The notes: a model not told the origin generated them from the letters alone. Counted from the stretch's first letter, positions 46,844 to 60,472 are shown. The stretch is 64,000 bases of DNA from Blasia pusilla (GCA_050084515.1 CM114271.1:26784001-26848000), one strand, 5' to 3'. Program-made: numbers and translations.

Positions 46844-48420
46844 TCAACCAGGATCCTCCGTATCTCTCGCTGATCCATATGATGTCGATGCCATGGATCT
46901 AGCATCGGATAACCTCAATGTGATAGCAACAATCTGCTTCTGTAGCTGTTGTATCTCAGCAGCCATTCCAGCCTCACGCCTAGCATCTCCTTCCACGCAT
47001 CTAGGTGGTGGGACTCTACCTCCTCCACGGGCAGCTCCACCACCGTGTCGGGCAACTTCAGCTCCTCGTCCCCCAACGGGACCACCAGGTGCACGATCTC
47101 TAGGCTCACTTGAATCGGCTATTTGCTTTGGTGCCCTCTCTGGCCCTCGGTCTGGATTTAAATCAAGGTGTAAATTGAAACACATGGCGCGTGTGTGACC
47201 CTACCTCTGACAATAGACACACTGATAACCTCCTGGTGCAACACCATCTCCTCCATGCTCAGGCACACGTCCATAACCCTGACAAGTGCAATCACGTTGA
47301 TGATGGGCTCCACCACATGACCAACAAGTAATTGTAGGCGGCTACTACTAAACTCCATATGAAAGCGTAGGTCTCTATAGCACGGCCTCTTGGTATCCTC
47401 CTTGAGATTGTGATGCCATAGTCAACCTATCTTGGAGTCCACGTTGCTACACTAGTGGTGCAGACAATCGTGAATACTCTCGCCGAGAACCCATGGTGGG
47501 TACGGTCTCCTCCGCCATCTTGCGCTCAATGTTCTCGGCGGTCCTTAAAACATCTCTCAACGTAGGGGAGATGTTCAAATGAAGCATCCCCTCCCACACA
47601 CGTGTCCGCATGGTCTGGTCCAACATCGCGTACCATGACTTGATAGCCTGAGCCTGTGTCAACCCTTGAGTGACGTTGATCAACCGACGCAAGCGAGTGT
47701 AAACCTCATGCAAACTCTCACTCGGGCGCCTTTGGAAGTCATGGATGCTCTACAACTTCTCCGTCCGTACCCCTTGGTAGCTCGCCCTCAACTCAACGAA
47801 GAACTCAACCACGGGGTTAAACCAAGGACAAACTCGGCTAGACGGTGCAACTGCTCTAGTGTGAGTGACCCCTCCTAAAACATCACTAGTGGAAGAGGAA
47901 GTAGCCTCTCATGACTCCTCCTCCTTATCTGGGAATGGCTGCGTCCATGACACATAGTGTGGGTCATAGTAGAGTCGCCATGCCTCAATCTCTAGGGCAT
48001 ATATGTGGGAGAACTCATGGTAATCGTCCATGGGTGCCCCCTCTCAATTCTAGAACATACCGTTCCATGCTATAAATGGATTGAACTCTCCAGAATTCTT
48101 AGCCTGTTGTGAGTCACACTAACTTCTAAACTCCGCAATGAACTCGTGTAGCTCTAGAGTGCCTATAACATCCGAAAACCTACTCGATCCTCTACCCCGG
48201 TCGTCCATCTCGTACGCCCAATTGGTAGGACCACTTGATGTGTACGGTGAATCACTAACACATTCCTCTACATACTCCCCCTTGTCTGAAGATGACATAG
48301 AAGGAGATCAAGGTGGTCTTTCAAGTGGAGACCCTCAAAACCTCGCACCACTCCGGATAAACCCTTCAGAGCTACTCTCAATTCCACTACCTGGCCTCTT
48401 AAAATCCCGAAAGGACGCCA
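46844..48420 (-). pseudogene. Ty3/gypsy gag of element D
   Basis: The minus-strand coding starts near 48,420 (MASFRDFKRPGSG) and is broken by about ten stops or shifts. A clean part at 47447-47713 reads EVYTRLRRLINVTQGLTQAQ and KSWYAMLDQTMRTRVW, a capsid-type gag. Two zinc knuckles follow at 47.17-47.33 kb: CWSCGGAHHQRDC, and CVYCQR-stop-GHTRAMC. A linker ending in a coiled-coil-like MAAEIQQLQKQIVAITLRLS follows. Opposite-strand frames here are shadows. Confidence 0.7.
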
Positions 48421-50039
48421 TGATAGCCCTCGTGCCTCTCCCACACGATCACTCTCAATCTTGCAAGTTATCCCTCAATCACTAAACCCAAATGTGCGTC
48501 ACTCAATCTGCACTCTCTCACTGAGACGTGTGTTGTGCGGCAACAAGCGGTGCGGTCCGGAAAATCAACTGATCTATCGTCTCATCGACAAACCATCCTC
48601 AACTCACGACATCCCACATAGGTCTATATCCCCTAAACCCATACATCATCGATGCTCTTAGCATCAACACAAAACCCAATATCCTAAATAACTTCCCAAT
48701 ACCCCGAAATCCCTCCCACATGTTGGGTAAGAGATCAGAATGGGTAACATGACAATAATATCAATATCGCTCCTCGGAAATTATAAATCTCGACCCCAAC
48801 TTGGTCGTGAAGACAACTCCAATCAACAACTTGTACTCCTCTCCTATTGACATTGCTCAAACCTCCTCGATGTGCGGTGCAGATCCAACCGTCCAATGCG
48901 GCACTGGCGGCACGGAACGGCTACAAACAGCACGGCACTCGAGAATGGGGAGCGGAACTCTGCGGCATACCCTCCTCAATCAGAAATTCACACACTCTGC
49001 TCCTTAGTGAAGGAGCGGCTCCGCGATCGAGAGGGTGCGGTGCGGCCACAAGCGGCACGGGGTGACAATCGATGGCGCATTGCGGCTACGCGCGTCACGG
49101 CACGGTACTCGATTGTCGTCAAGCGGCTACCAATCACAACCTAGCGACGTGAAATGAAAACTCAAACACCATAACCCGAGGTCACGTGCCATCATTAGTT
49201 GATGACAAAACTATGATGATGATGGCCGCCAAAATAAAGTATGTGATGGCGGCGCAAGTGAGACAATCAACAGTCGACGTGGAAGACCCTCCACTCCGTA
49301 ATGGCGGCAATGGCAACCAAGGGTGGACAAAGGCCGAACGCAGCTCTAAACACCGCTAGGCGGCGGCGGCAGCCAACGATGGACGATGGACAGTGTATCA
49401 TTGACAATGATGGTGGACCATTAATGGTGACGTTTGATCATCGATGGCGGACCGTTGATGGTAAGTATAACGGCGCAACGGTTGATTTAGGGTTTGAATA
49501 ATTTAACCCTAAAAATCACCTAGCAATGGCATTTTTGCAAGATTGACCATAAATTTTTGCTCGAAACTCCAAATTGCACACTTTTTTTGTACATCGTGCA
49601 TAGATTCACGATCTACGACGGCGTCAAAAAATATTTTAAATCGGACATTCCTTTAAAAATTGAAGGGGACTGTTGTAAAGCCCAACGTCTATTTCTCCTT
49701 TTTTAAAAATTTGGCGGCGCTTCCACGCTGATTTCTCCCAACAAAAATGTAAAACATATGAGAACGAAAATAAGAAAGCTATGTGGTGCTCTTGAGAGCA
49801 CCGACATGGAGTAATCCGCCCCCATACTCAATTCCTATAAAAAATTAGGCAGTGCTTCCGCGTGCCACTCTCCCGTACAAAAAATCAGCAAAGCAAAGCA
49901 GCAAACTCGCACGGCTCTTGCTATGCTGAGCACTCCCACGAGCCATGAAGCGGGGAACAATGTCCCCCAACCTGCACCAAACATTGAGCAACCAGCGAGC
50001 TCCCCCATGAAGTTCTCTCACTCACTTATTCTCTCTTTG
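48421..50039 (-). other. Leader-like region upstream of element D gag
   Basis: It holds no recognisable gene. 48.87-49.12 kb has repeated GCGGCACGG/CGGCTAC-type motifs, and 49.2-49.5 kb is GC-rich with ATGGCGG/GATGGCGG repeats. By position it is the 5' untranslated part and possibly LTR of the element. Confidence 0.35.
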
Positions 50040-50404
50040 TAAAATAAGATCCAACCTCTTTCACTCACTCATTCTCTCGTTGTAAATCAAGATCCAATCT
50101 CTCTCAACACCATAGCTCTCAAATGTGTGCACTGTCACATGTCTCTCTCAATATCAAACCAAACTTTCTCTCATACTGAGAGGTTTGGGTTACACACACT
50201 AGGCAAGCAAGACCATAACTTCGCCGTCTCATGCCAAGAGGTTCAACAAAGAGAGAATGAGCTCTCAAGCTCCCTCTCCTTGAGGTATACCCTTCCCCTC
50301 CCCCAAGCTCTCTCCATGGTTACCTATGCTCCCAAGTCACCTCCTTGGCTCTTGACCTGATGAAGGAGGTCAAGAATCACTTACCAAAAATAGAAAGTCG
50401 ACCA
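50040..50404 (-). repeat. LTR-like block related to 32.6-33.09 kb
   Basis: It shares CAACAAAGAGAGAATGAGCT and a TCACCTCCTTGGCTCTTGA core with 32,640-32,920 in the same orientation. It could be the 5' LTR of element D or B. Edges are approximate. Confidence 0.55.
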
Positions 50405-50717
50405 TAGCATAGGTAGTTCTATATTCCGACTTGTGTCTGTGACATGGATGATAAGAAGGCAACTAACGATGGGGCCACATGAGCACCCGACATTCTTACT
50501 CTTAGCGTGTGAGAGATGTATGTCATGGTAGGTAGGGATAGATGGCTATCTAGAGTTAAAATATCTCCAATCGCCTAGGGGGGCGATTGGAGATATTTTG
50601 GTATTTCTTGTCTCGTTGTTTGGATGCCATGAGTTAGCATGGGATCGTGCGTGTTTGTGTGTGTATTCGATGACAACGATGTATGTTGTGTAGCGATGTG
50701 TATGCGCAGGACATGCG
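50405..50717 (+). repeat. Inverted copy of the gypsy 3' untranslated region
   Basis: It is the reverse complement of about 33,080-33,395 (for example AACTAACGATGGGGCCACAT and TAGGTAGGGATAGATGGCTA). It contains a perfect 18 bp inverted repeat at 50558-50575 and 50582-50599. The CACTA transposase coding begins directly after it, so this is a transposon-transposon junction. Confidence 0.75.
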
Positions 50718-51240
50718 TTGTTAAGTTCAGAAGAGGTCAAAGTATTCAATGCAAGGGTAGAATCACTTAAAGTTTCGAGTGGATATGCTGGTGCATTACA
50801 AAAATACCTTTTAAGAAAGAAATTAGGTACTTTGAAGTCTCATGACCTCCACATATTCATGCAACAACTTCTGCCTTATTTCTTATGGGGTCTCTTGAAA
50901 ACTCCTTGGAGAATGACAATCATGCCTATGTGGCGAGTTTTCCGAGAGCTTTGCGTGAAAACTTGGGATTCAGCCCAGTTTGCTTCTTTGAAAGAGGATG
51001 TGGCAACTACCTTGTGCCTCATGGAAGCCGAGTTATCTCCCTCTTTCTTTGATGTCATGACTCATCTCATGGTTCATTTGGTGGAAAAGCTCGATATATG
51101 TGGTCTGGTTGGTTGGAGATGGATGTATCCTATTGAGCGCTACTTGGGGGTGTTCAAAGGTTATGTCCAATCTCATGCTCGACCAAAGGATGTATGGTTG
51201 AAGGGTATATCCTTGATGAGGCCCTAGGGTTCATTACAGA
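50718..51240 (+). CDS. CACTA (En/Spm) transposase C-terminal domain, DUF4218 type, 5'-truncated
   Basis: The frame contains LKSHDLHIFMQQLLPYFLWG, DVMTHLMVHLVEKLD and WRWMYPIERYLGVFKGYVQS, the diagnostic blocks of the DUF4218 region that follows the catalytic core in plant CACTA transposases. The catalytic part is absent because the element is cut at about 50,718. A stop or shift near 51,225 separates it from the next segment, which continues with a LDEALGFITEYMQDYSVVET frame. Confidence 0.85.
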
Positions 51241-51990
51241 GTATATGCAAGATTACAGTGTGGTGGAAACAAGGCTTTGGGATGCTTCTGAGAAGGAAGG
51301 TGTTATTGGCAAAGTTCTGGAAGGGGCAGGCGTGAAGCATCAGTTAACTGCTAAACTTGTAGATGTAATACTTATACTTAGTAGTATTATATTGTTGGTA
51401 CTTTGGTGTCTGTGAGTCAAAATCTAAACTTTGATTTGTATATGCTGCACAGAATATATAAACATTCTGGAAAATATGAATGCACATTTTCTGACTAGAT
51501 ACGCAAAAAGATAAAAGAAGAGATTGCCAAGGGTAACAAGGTAGATGAAGTAGTTCTAAAGTTGCCAATGCCTCCATCGCTCTCATATCTCTCTTTTAAG
51601 AGAATGAAAGCATATGGAAATCACTATAGGGTGGAGGACAGTAACTCATACTCTACGTATGACTCAGGTATAGCATCTACATTTCTATCACCAACATTTT
51701 ACCAAGATAAATCTCTTAGCCAAATCCCTTACGTGGGAATCCTTGTAGATATTTTGAAATTAGATTATGGCACATTGGATGAGCGCATTGTGCTTATGAG
51801 AGGCAAGTGGGTTCAATCATCCCAGAATAGGCTTGATGCTACAATGATGCATGATCAAAATGGTTTTTTCTTGGCAGACTTTAGGAGATTCCTACCGAGT
51901 AACTCATATACTTTTGTTTTTCCAAGCCAAGTTGAACAAGTATTTTATGCACTTGTTGAGGAACGACTTGGTTGGAAAGTAGTTATGTAA
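51194..51990 (+). CDS. CACTA transposase C-terminus, DUF4216-type domain
   Basis: 51194-51415 and 51562-51990 continue the transposase: YGNHYRVEDSNSYSTYDSGI, then VGILVDILKLDYGTLDERIV, LMRGKWVQSSQ and QNGFFLADFRRFLPSNSYTF, then FPSQVEQVFYALVEERLGW. This is the DUF4216 module seen at the end of plant TNP2-like transposases. A gap of about 150 bp between the frames may be an intron or decay. Confidence 0.8.
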
Positions 51991-52512
51991 AAAGTTGCCT
52001 GATCTCCACGAGTCATTGCGGGAAGGCCAAACATATGTACTGATGATCATATGGACCTAGGGGGATGAGGGCTTCAACAAGCTTGGAAATGGAAATGCCA
52101 AATATTTCCCTAGTTGGTCCAATACGCTTATTAAATGCTGAATTAGCTCTAGCCTCTGTAGAATTTATGACTAATCAAGAATTGGGTGAAAGTTCTGAAG
52201 ACAACAATGAGATCAAAAGTAGCTCTAATAGTGAGTAAGGAAGTGTATTTTGTAATACACTAATAGTCATCATCTATATAGATCAAATCAGATGCATGAT
52301 CTAGGTATTATATGAGTTTGCTTAAAATAGTTGGATGATCATTGATCAAGTCTTTGGTGGGTGATTTTTCAAGATTATGTCTTGTGTATGTCTTTACATT
52401 GAGGTTTATATGGATACCTCAACCTTATGTTGTCATAACCTAACCTTCATAAAAAATTACTAATTTGGAGTTAGGGGCATACCTTTGCTTATGCACTATG
52501 TAGTCTAACTTT

Positions 52513-53900
52513 TTGTGGAAAGGTCGTGCGACGTGGGGTTTTCTTTTCAGGGTGCAGATTATAGAGTCAAGTGGGAAACCAGAGTATAATAGCGGAGATA
52601 ATCTAACGACTTCAGAATCCAAAGTTTATACAAATGATGTAGGAACAATATTGTCGGAGGAGGAGGCAAACCTAGAATACTTTAGGCTACGAGAGGAGAG
52701 GTGTGAAAGAGTGAGAGCAGCAACACGTCCCCTTGCTTCCAAGTGGAGGTTTGACTCACTTTTGATCTTTTGCAAAGTTTCACTCTTCTAGTTATTTTAC
52801 ACTGTAATCTATGTTAGTGAATACATGTTTGGAATCCTTCCAAACACGTATTCGCGTAGTGAGTTTTTCCGCCGTTAGATAGTTGCATATCCCTAGATTG
52901 TATGCTCTATACGTCCTTGGGCATCTAACACCTTATTGTATTACATATTGGTTTGTAGGTCTATTTTTCCAGAGGAGATACCTAAAGCCAAGGCAAGCCT
53001 AATACATGCTAGAAGAAGGTCACATACATCAACACCTAAAGTCCATTTTATTCGCTACCGGTGCTTACACTTGACGATGGAGGAATTTGGGTCTTCACAT
53101 GGTGAAGACAAGTTTCATAGCGATGGTTCCAAATCAGACCCACAATTTGATGTTAATCTAGAGGAGTCAAGCCCTGAACCCTCAGAGTTTGCCCAAGAAA
53201 GCACCTCGAAGTGTCCTTTCAAGATTAACAAGCATCATAAACCTGGAGATATAAGTGTAAGATTCCTCCTATCCTTTCTCCTAATATGGTGGTCTATGTA
53301 TCTCACTTTAAGCTTTGTAGTTAAAAGAATTGCATACGGATGAGTATATGTTCATGAATGTGCTAACATATTTCTTTTTTGGTTGTGTAGGGAAAAAGTC
53401 TAGCCCAAATACGTAAGGAAAATCAAGCAAATTATCCTCTTGCTGCATACCCTTAGCCTCATCATGGCTATCATCCAACATTTCAGATGCCACCCCAATG
53501 GCCATCCTCAATACCAAGTTAGGGAATTCAATGATTACTGATTGAGTTCAATCTCTTCACATGCATGTTATACTCTTAATGAAATCTTATCTAATCATAT
53601 TCTACTTTGAATTGCACAGTCAATTCTTCCAAGTTGGGTCCCACCTAGAAAATTTTATCCACCCCACCCATCACAAGGATTATATGTACCAAAACCTACT
53701 CACCCATCAGAAGAAGTTCATGAGTGGAGAGACCATCAAACGCCACTTGGTAAGTTACAATGGAATGCATAACACAATGATATGACATTCTATCTAACTT
53801 GACACATGAAATTTATGCCTTTACAAATCCTAATTTTTTTTATATCTAACTTCTCATTTTATAGTTGTAGACTCATCTATCAAGCGTATGCATCGCAAGG
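52513..53900 (+). CDS. Second CACTA gene, N-terminal exons
   Basis: Frames at 52513-52791, about 52,960-53,255, 53,395-53,520 and 53,620-53,755 have splice-like GTAAG/GTAAGT and CAG borders. They encode an acidic, Ser-rich start (EEEANLEYFRLREERCERVR) and then a Pro-rich stretch (FQMPPQWPSSIPS). They lead into the Transposase_24-like domain. The intron placement is approximate, and a stop interrupts the Pro-rich part. Confidence 0.5.
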
Positions 53901-54400
53901 ATGAGTATGAGAAGTGGAAGGCATCCACCAAGCAGCGCGAGCGTGCAAGGCTAAAACCCACTGTAGAGGTCACTTCAAGGGGTGAAATTGTTTACGGATG
54001 TGAGGGAAAAATCCAATGGCATGATGATGTCAAGGCAAGTGTTCATCGCCACTTGGACCTTAGTATAGTTGATGTTAGTAAACAATCTGAGCAAGACCTG
54101 AGAACAATCCGTAGAGAGATAGAAAATCGCTATGAGTATGTTGGTGGTGAACTTAGTTTGTCTTCAAGATTTGATGAAATTTGAGAGGGCCTGCTTGATG
54201 AAGCTTTGGGTAGATAAAGGGTCACTTTCTGAATGTGCTTGTCCTCCGGATGTGAATCCACGAACTTGGCAAACATTGAAGACCTATTGGTTGTCACCTG
54301 CGGACAAAAAAAACTGAAAGAATGAAGGCCAATAGATCTAAGGTCGAGAACCCAAATCCTAATGGTAGAAGAGGGTTTTCCGGCCAAAAAAATATGTTTG
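53888..54400 (+). CDS. Second CACTA gene, Transposase_24/PTTA-like domain
   Basis: This frame carries RKDEYEKWKASTKQRERARL and YVGGELSLSSRFDE, then (after a shift) CPPDVNPRTWQTLKTYWLSP and ERMKANRSKVENPNPNGRRG FSGQ. The final NRSK-x9-G-x4-FSGQ signature is that of the plant transposase family found as the second gene in En/Spm elements. A run of seven or eight A near 54,307 shifts the frame. Confidence 0.75.
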
Positions 54401-54529
54401 TAAGTAATCGAATCTTAGAACCTTGGTGATTTACTTTCAGTTATGAGATTATTGTGTGCCACAACCTTGGAATGTGAATTTAAGGTTTTTGAATCAATTT
54501 TAGTAAATATTGTATTGATTATTTCCATG

Positions 54530-55560
54530 TAGAAGAAGGAGCGGGGAGCTTCACTCACTATACAAGAGATGCAAGAGTCTTTGAGTACCCCAAAAATGGA
54601 CCCAAGCCAACAATCTATCAGCAATAAGGTATGGTTGTGATAATGAGTATGGGATTGGATGTGTGATTACAATTGAATCTTTTTAGATTTATTATTTTTG
54701 TCGTACCATGTCGAGTTGGTCTTTGAATGTTTTTCTATGTTTATAGTTCATGTCTTGTCTCTTCTACATTGTGCACATCTCCTTTGCCTTGAGCTTGAGC
54801 GTGTTTATTTTAGTGGTAAACATTCCTTCTTATTTTTTCTTAGTTCTCGTCTCCTCAATTTTTTGATGACTTGATTTGTTTCACAGGTTTGTAGTACTTG
54901 GCTTGCTTTCTAGCTTCTATATTTTTTTTTTATCATTTGATTTGTTTTTTTAATGATAGACTATTTCTTTCCCCTTGGTATTGGTGTATTGAGTATATAC
55001 TCGAGTTGTTTAGCTACTAGTTATATATCTTATTATTGATGCACGCACCTATTTTTTGATTCAGATTTCTACGACAAGTTTGACTCATAGGATAGATGCC
55101 ATGGAGAAAGAAAGCGCTTCGATAAAGACAGATATTGTTGACATCAAGGAGAACATTGCTCATATCATGGAAATGTTGTAAAAAATGACTCATGCGGTGG
55201 CTCAAACACCACATGTACTCCACCAGAAGTGGTAGTTCCAAATTCATCACCTTCTCTCCCATATGTTCCCAAGGATGTGAATCTTCCCTTGGCATCATAA
55301 TCAAAAGAAAATCCAAGAGACATTGACATGGCTTTAGAAGGGAACTCTGTAGGCAATTTAAGCCCTTTTCTTATTGATGATATTGAGAGCAATATGGAGG
55401 TGATAGAGAAGAGTACAATTCAACCTACTATTTTCTATGCTTTTGGTGTTACTATGGAGACAACTAGCGAGGGTGTTGAAGTTCTCTGAGCTTATGGAGA
55501 ACAAGATAAATGATTCCAAGAAGAAGCAGAAAAAGGAAGCAACCTTCACTTAATGAGAGG
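54530..55560 (+). CDS. Second CACTA gene, coiled-coil and linker exons
   Basis: 54,533-54,629 encodes ERGASLTIQEMQESLSTPKM and ends at a GTATGG donor. From about 55,065 comes a heptad-like DAMEKESASIKTDIVDIKEN, IAHIMEML, typical of a dimerising coiled coil. The rest of the linker has several stops. 54,630-55,060 is an AT-rich probable intron. Confidence 0.45.
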
Positions 55561-55816
55561 AGAGAGAATAACATTATAAGTAATTGATTTTGATGTATGT
55601 TGCTCAATCATTCCGTTGTATAGACAATGAAGAAATTAAGGAATAATGATTTAAAGTGATTTGGCTTTGTAGAAGTTCTTGGAAGGTGCATTCTCGATTC
55701 CTACATACTCATGCAATATTCCCCACAATGGTTGGAGTATTATGAAGGTAACTATTTAAGATGGATATTGTAGCGTGGCTTGGATAAATTTGCAAAAACA
55801 ATATAAAAGCTAATTC

Positions 55817-56095
55817 ATGTATGTGTGGTCATGCATGCACTTGGCACTAGGGGACCAAGTGTTTCTTTCAAAGAGTCGCAAAGGCTATGAACATGTGGGA
55901 GTGGGAAAGATCTCTGGCATCGCACGAAGCGATAAGTGTCATGGTTGTTTAATACCCCTAGGGTGTGTCAAGGTGGATATGATTACAGTGCATGATGCAA
56001 AACCCAACCACAATGATGATCCCCCACAAACCCTTCTAAAGCATGCTTTAGGTTCCTCAATTTTGTGGCCAGACAGATTAGTGAAAAAGTTATAA
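55817..56095 (+). CDS. Second CACTA gene, Tnp1/En/Spm-like C-terminal domain
   Basis: The residues GKISGIARSDKCHGCLIPLG, CVKVDMITVHDAKPN and HALGSSILWPDRLVKKL match the Tnp1/En/Spm-like domain pattern (cargo of constant Gly, then LG-x-V-x-V-D, then A-x-G-x-x-I-x-W-P). The frame ends in a stop at 56,093. It is the last coding segment before the element's 3' end. Confidence 0.75.
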   Translation: MYVWSCMHLALGDQVFLSKSRKGYEHVGVGKISGIARSDKCHGCLIPLGCVKVDMITVHDAKPNHNDDPPQTLLKHALGSSILWPDRLVKKL

Positions 56096-56739
56096 GCATC
56101 CCACAACCTCATACTTTCTAGTCTTCTTTGTATAGGTAGTTACTTTCACTTGCCAAGACCTCAAAGTATGAAGAGTAGTTCAAAATTGGTAAGTGCCTTA
56201 TTTCAAATATCTAGAACCTGTAAACTTTACTGTATGCACAGTACTTGACTTTCATGAGAAGTACTTGATTTTTTTTGCCTCACTAAATGATACTTAACGA
56301 AGTTTTGAATACAAATAAGAGTTATCAATTATCTACTTGCTTCTAGATTTACTTTGTTATGAACCCTCCACATGTTGCTACAAATGCAACAAGTGGACAA
56401 ATAACATGCGTACAAGTACATCCAATTAGAGCCTTGCAACTATTTACAGTCCTAAAAAACCAAACAAAAGACTAAGATTAGTATCTGCCAATACTAATTG
56501 TGTTTACATAGCGACATTGATGACATTCCATATCATCATAGTAAAAGTTCCATGTCATACTTTAAATCTTGCCATGTCATATTACCAACATGGAAATTTA
56601 CAACTACAAGTCCTAAACAACGAGTCCTTTGATACTAGATCTTTCTAGTTTAAAATCTCAGTCATTAGTGGCCAAAAGTCATTTGCAACTACTCATAGTT
56701 GTATAATCTAGTGGCTAAAAGGGTGTTTTCCTTCTAGTG
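56096..56739 (+). mobile_element. CACTA 3' subterminal region and terminus
   Basis: The sequence ends in GGGTGTTTTCCTTCTAGTG at 56739, the mirror of CACTAGAAGG-type ends. Subterminal TAGTGGCCAAAAG (about 56,664) and TAGTGGCTAAAAG (about 56,709) repeats precede it. TTG follows as a possible half of the 3 bp target duplication. The 5' end was lost at 50,718. Confidence 0.65.
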
Positions 56740-58163
<1,424 letters not shown>

Positions 58164-59352
58164 CGTTACCCTCCGCACATACATCACATAAAAAGCAACG
58201 CATCTTTTAAAGAATGTAATTCTCCTACCTGAAGCGCGCACGTTCTTGTTTTTTAAGTTTTTGCCACCAGTCCTCCCCGAGAATTTAGAGGAGAGTCCTG
58301 CTCAGGGTTGAAGTTCTTTATCGCACTTCCATTCTCTCCTCTAGTTGTCTGCTCTACAAGTCTGTCGCATGGGGAATTTTCTTGTTGATTTTGAGGTAGA
58401 TAGCACACTTTTCTGTAAACTCTGCATTTCATAGGCTATCGGATTTGAAAGTGTGGTGCGTCTCTTCACCATGTGTCTTGATGTATTCATTGCCCTATGG
58501 TTGAACGTGAAAACCTAGTTTTCATCGCTCCTTGGGGTTTTTCTTTCTTATTGTTGCATCAGGGCTAGGGTGAGTATGACCTAGTAGTTTTCTTGGCAAA
58601 TGCCTTTCCTTAGTTCCTCGATTGTAGTCGCTTGATTTGATGACTTATGCTTACACGTTTCTTTGAATGTATATTCAGATCATTGTAATGGATATTGCTT
58701 GCGACTCCAAAGTTTTGACTGATCTGGTAAGGAGGAAAGAATATGGTTAAATCGTAAAGCACAGTTGAATTCCTTCCCTACACATCCAACAAAATCCAAA
58801 CTAGCTAGTGAATCTATAGTTGGGACCAGGTTTGAGGTTCAAACCTGAACCATTGCATTAAAAAAGTGCGCACTGCTCGATAGTTTCAAGTTTAAATTAT
58901 ATCCACTTGCCATAGATCTTGATCCAAAAATCTGACCATATATACGGATTTGATTAACAGTAGGAGGAGACATAAATGTCTAGTCATGTGTTGTAGCAAG
59001 AGCGACTACACTCTCTTCTATTCTCATGAGGTTGGCCTCCGGTGCATGTTCAACACTAGCTTATATTGGATCTTCCAATAGAGATCAGTGCCCAATTGCA
59101 ATTTGAACACACTTTGTTGTTGCTCCAAGACCCCTTGATGCGGTTGATGAGGACAACACATGCCGCTTCACTAAAGGGCAAAACTTTCCATTTCATTTTG
59201 TGCCCACAAAACATGCTCTGATGCATAACTAAGCTCCTCCCCATGTTGTGCAGAATGCACAACATCTAGCGGTGAGTGAGGTTGAGCTTAAAAATCTTGA
59301 AGTTTTGTGAGTTTCTGCAGCAAAAGGATTATTGAGATTGGATCTAGGTTTC

Positions 59353-59430
59353 TTGAATGCGATGTTATGTGTCAATACTCTAGCTTTTGATTGTTAGGAC
59401 TAGAGTATTGAGACATGATATCACATTCAA
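59353..59430. repeat. Imperfect 31 bp inverted repeat
   Basis: 59353-59383 pairs with 59400-59430 across a 16 base loop with four mismatches. The inner 12 pairs (TCAATACTCTAG) are perfect. Confidence 0.85.
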
Positions 59431-59493
59431 AATACAATAGGTGACCTATACTGTGTTGTATATTTCCAATGATTGTGAGAGCTAGCTTATTGT

Positions 59494-59532
59494 CATGGCT
59501 ATATCACATGAAAGCCATGTGATATAGCCATG
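59494..59532. repeat. Perfect 17 bp inverted repeat
   Basis: CATGGCTATATCACATG at 59494-59510 pairs exactly with 59516-59532 around a five-base loop. TTCTTGCCATG-type short direct repeats follow. Confidence 0.9.
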
Positions 59533-59675
59533 TTCTTGTCTTGCCATGTTCTTGCCATGTTCTACATGTTCTTGTCTCGATTCCATGTTACCCTAATATC
59601 TGGTATTCTATGTTACTTGTCTTGTTTGCAGGACAACTCTCTCTGTCTATACTCAAGATTCCCTATGGTGTGCCT

Positions 59676-59890
59676 TGAGAAATGTTAAATCCTAGTAGAC
59701 CTAGTATTCGGATAGTGGAGAAGGGTGGGGAAGGACAGGAGGATGACCCCATCTGTGTTTTAGGATATAAAGAAGGGTAATCATTGGCTGACCTCCGTTT
59801 GAAATGCCTAGTTGACTTTGATTTTGACTTTTGGGATTTCAAGCTCCCAGGGAGAACGCAACAGAATGCAGAGAAAATGATTGTGTGAGT
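59676..59890 (+). CDS. Possible N-terminal segment of the DDE-like gene
   Basis: The frame reads MLNPSRPSIRIVEKGGEGQE, DDPICVLGYKEG, stop, then SLADLRLKCLVDFDFDFWDF. It has a single TAA and otherwise protein-like composition. It follows CAG at 59,631 and precedes the Cys/His-rich segment by about 260 bp. Membership in the downstream gene is inferred from order only. Confidence 0.3.
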
Positions 59891-60154
59891 AGAGTTAGAT
59901 GGGATAGTTGGTGTTATTTCACACATACCATCACGCCCAATAGGGAGGAGCGTACATGTCTCTTCCCATTAATGTGTTGCTACTCTATCTACCATATCGA
60001 GCTTAGCTCCTATATGTGAGCCACCCTCACAGCCACAGAGACTTACTACTCATATGCCAATAGATATGCCATTGATTTGAGCATCCTTTGAATGAAAGTT
60101 GATGTTTGTTGTTGTAGCCAAGTGTTGGAATGATGAGTTTTTGAGATTAGGGAA

Positions 60155-60472
60155 ATGGGTAGAGAAAAAGGTTATAGTGAGCACAATTGGAAGGTGAGAA
60201 CTTGGGATGAAGGTACATATGTGAGAGGACATCTGGAATATCTAGAGTGTCGAGAGCATTATGGGAATGCAAAAAATTCCAATAATGTAAAAGCAATAGC
60301 TAATTGTTTTAGCAACTTTAGGACAAAGCATATAGTGAATGAGAAGCACAAGGATAACTTTTGTAGGCGGAGGAAGTTGCCCTCGTCTTTGATGAGGACC
60401 ATTGATATTATGGATATTTCCTTGTTTGATCATGGCAAAGCCATATCTAGAGGGATGGACATAGTGTTGTGA
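60155..60472 (+). CDS. Cys/His-rich N-terminal segment of DDE-like gene
   Basis: The residues LECREHYGNAKNSNNVKAIA and NCFSNFRTKHIVNEKHKDNF have Cys and His spaced like a BED- or C2H2-type DNA-binding finger (C-x2-H ... C-x6-H-x5-H). It ends RGMDIVL at a TGA, after which the same frame continues directly in the next segment, so the TGA probably replaces a sense codon. I do not recognise the family by name. Confidence 0.5.
   Translation: MGREKGYSEHNWKVRTWDEGTYVRGHLEYLECREHYGNAKNSNNVKAIANCFSNFRTKHIVNEKHKDNFCRRRKLPSSLMRTIDIMDISLFDHGKAISRGMDIVL

Noticed and set aside
46305-47198. Plus-strand frames of about 100-130 codons
   Set aside because: They are opposite-strand shadows of the element D protease and gag on the minus strand.
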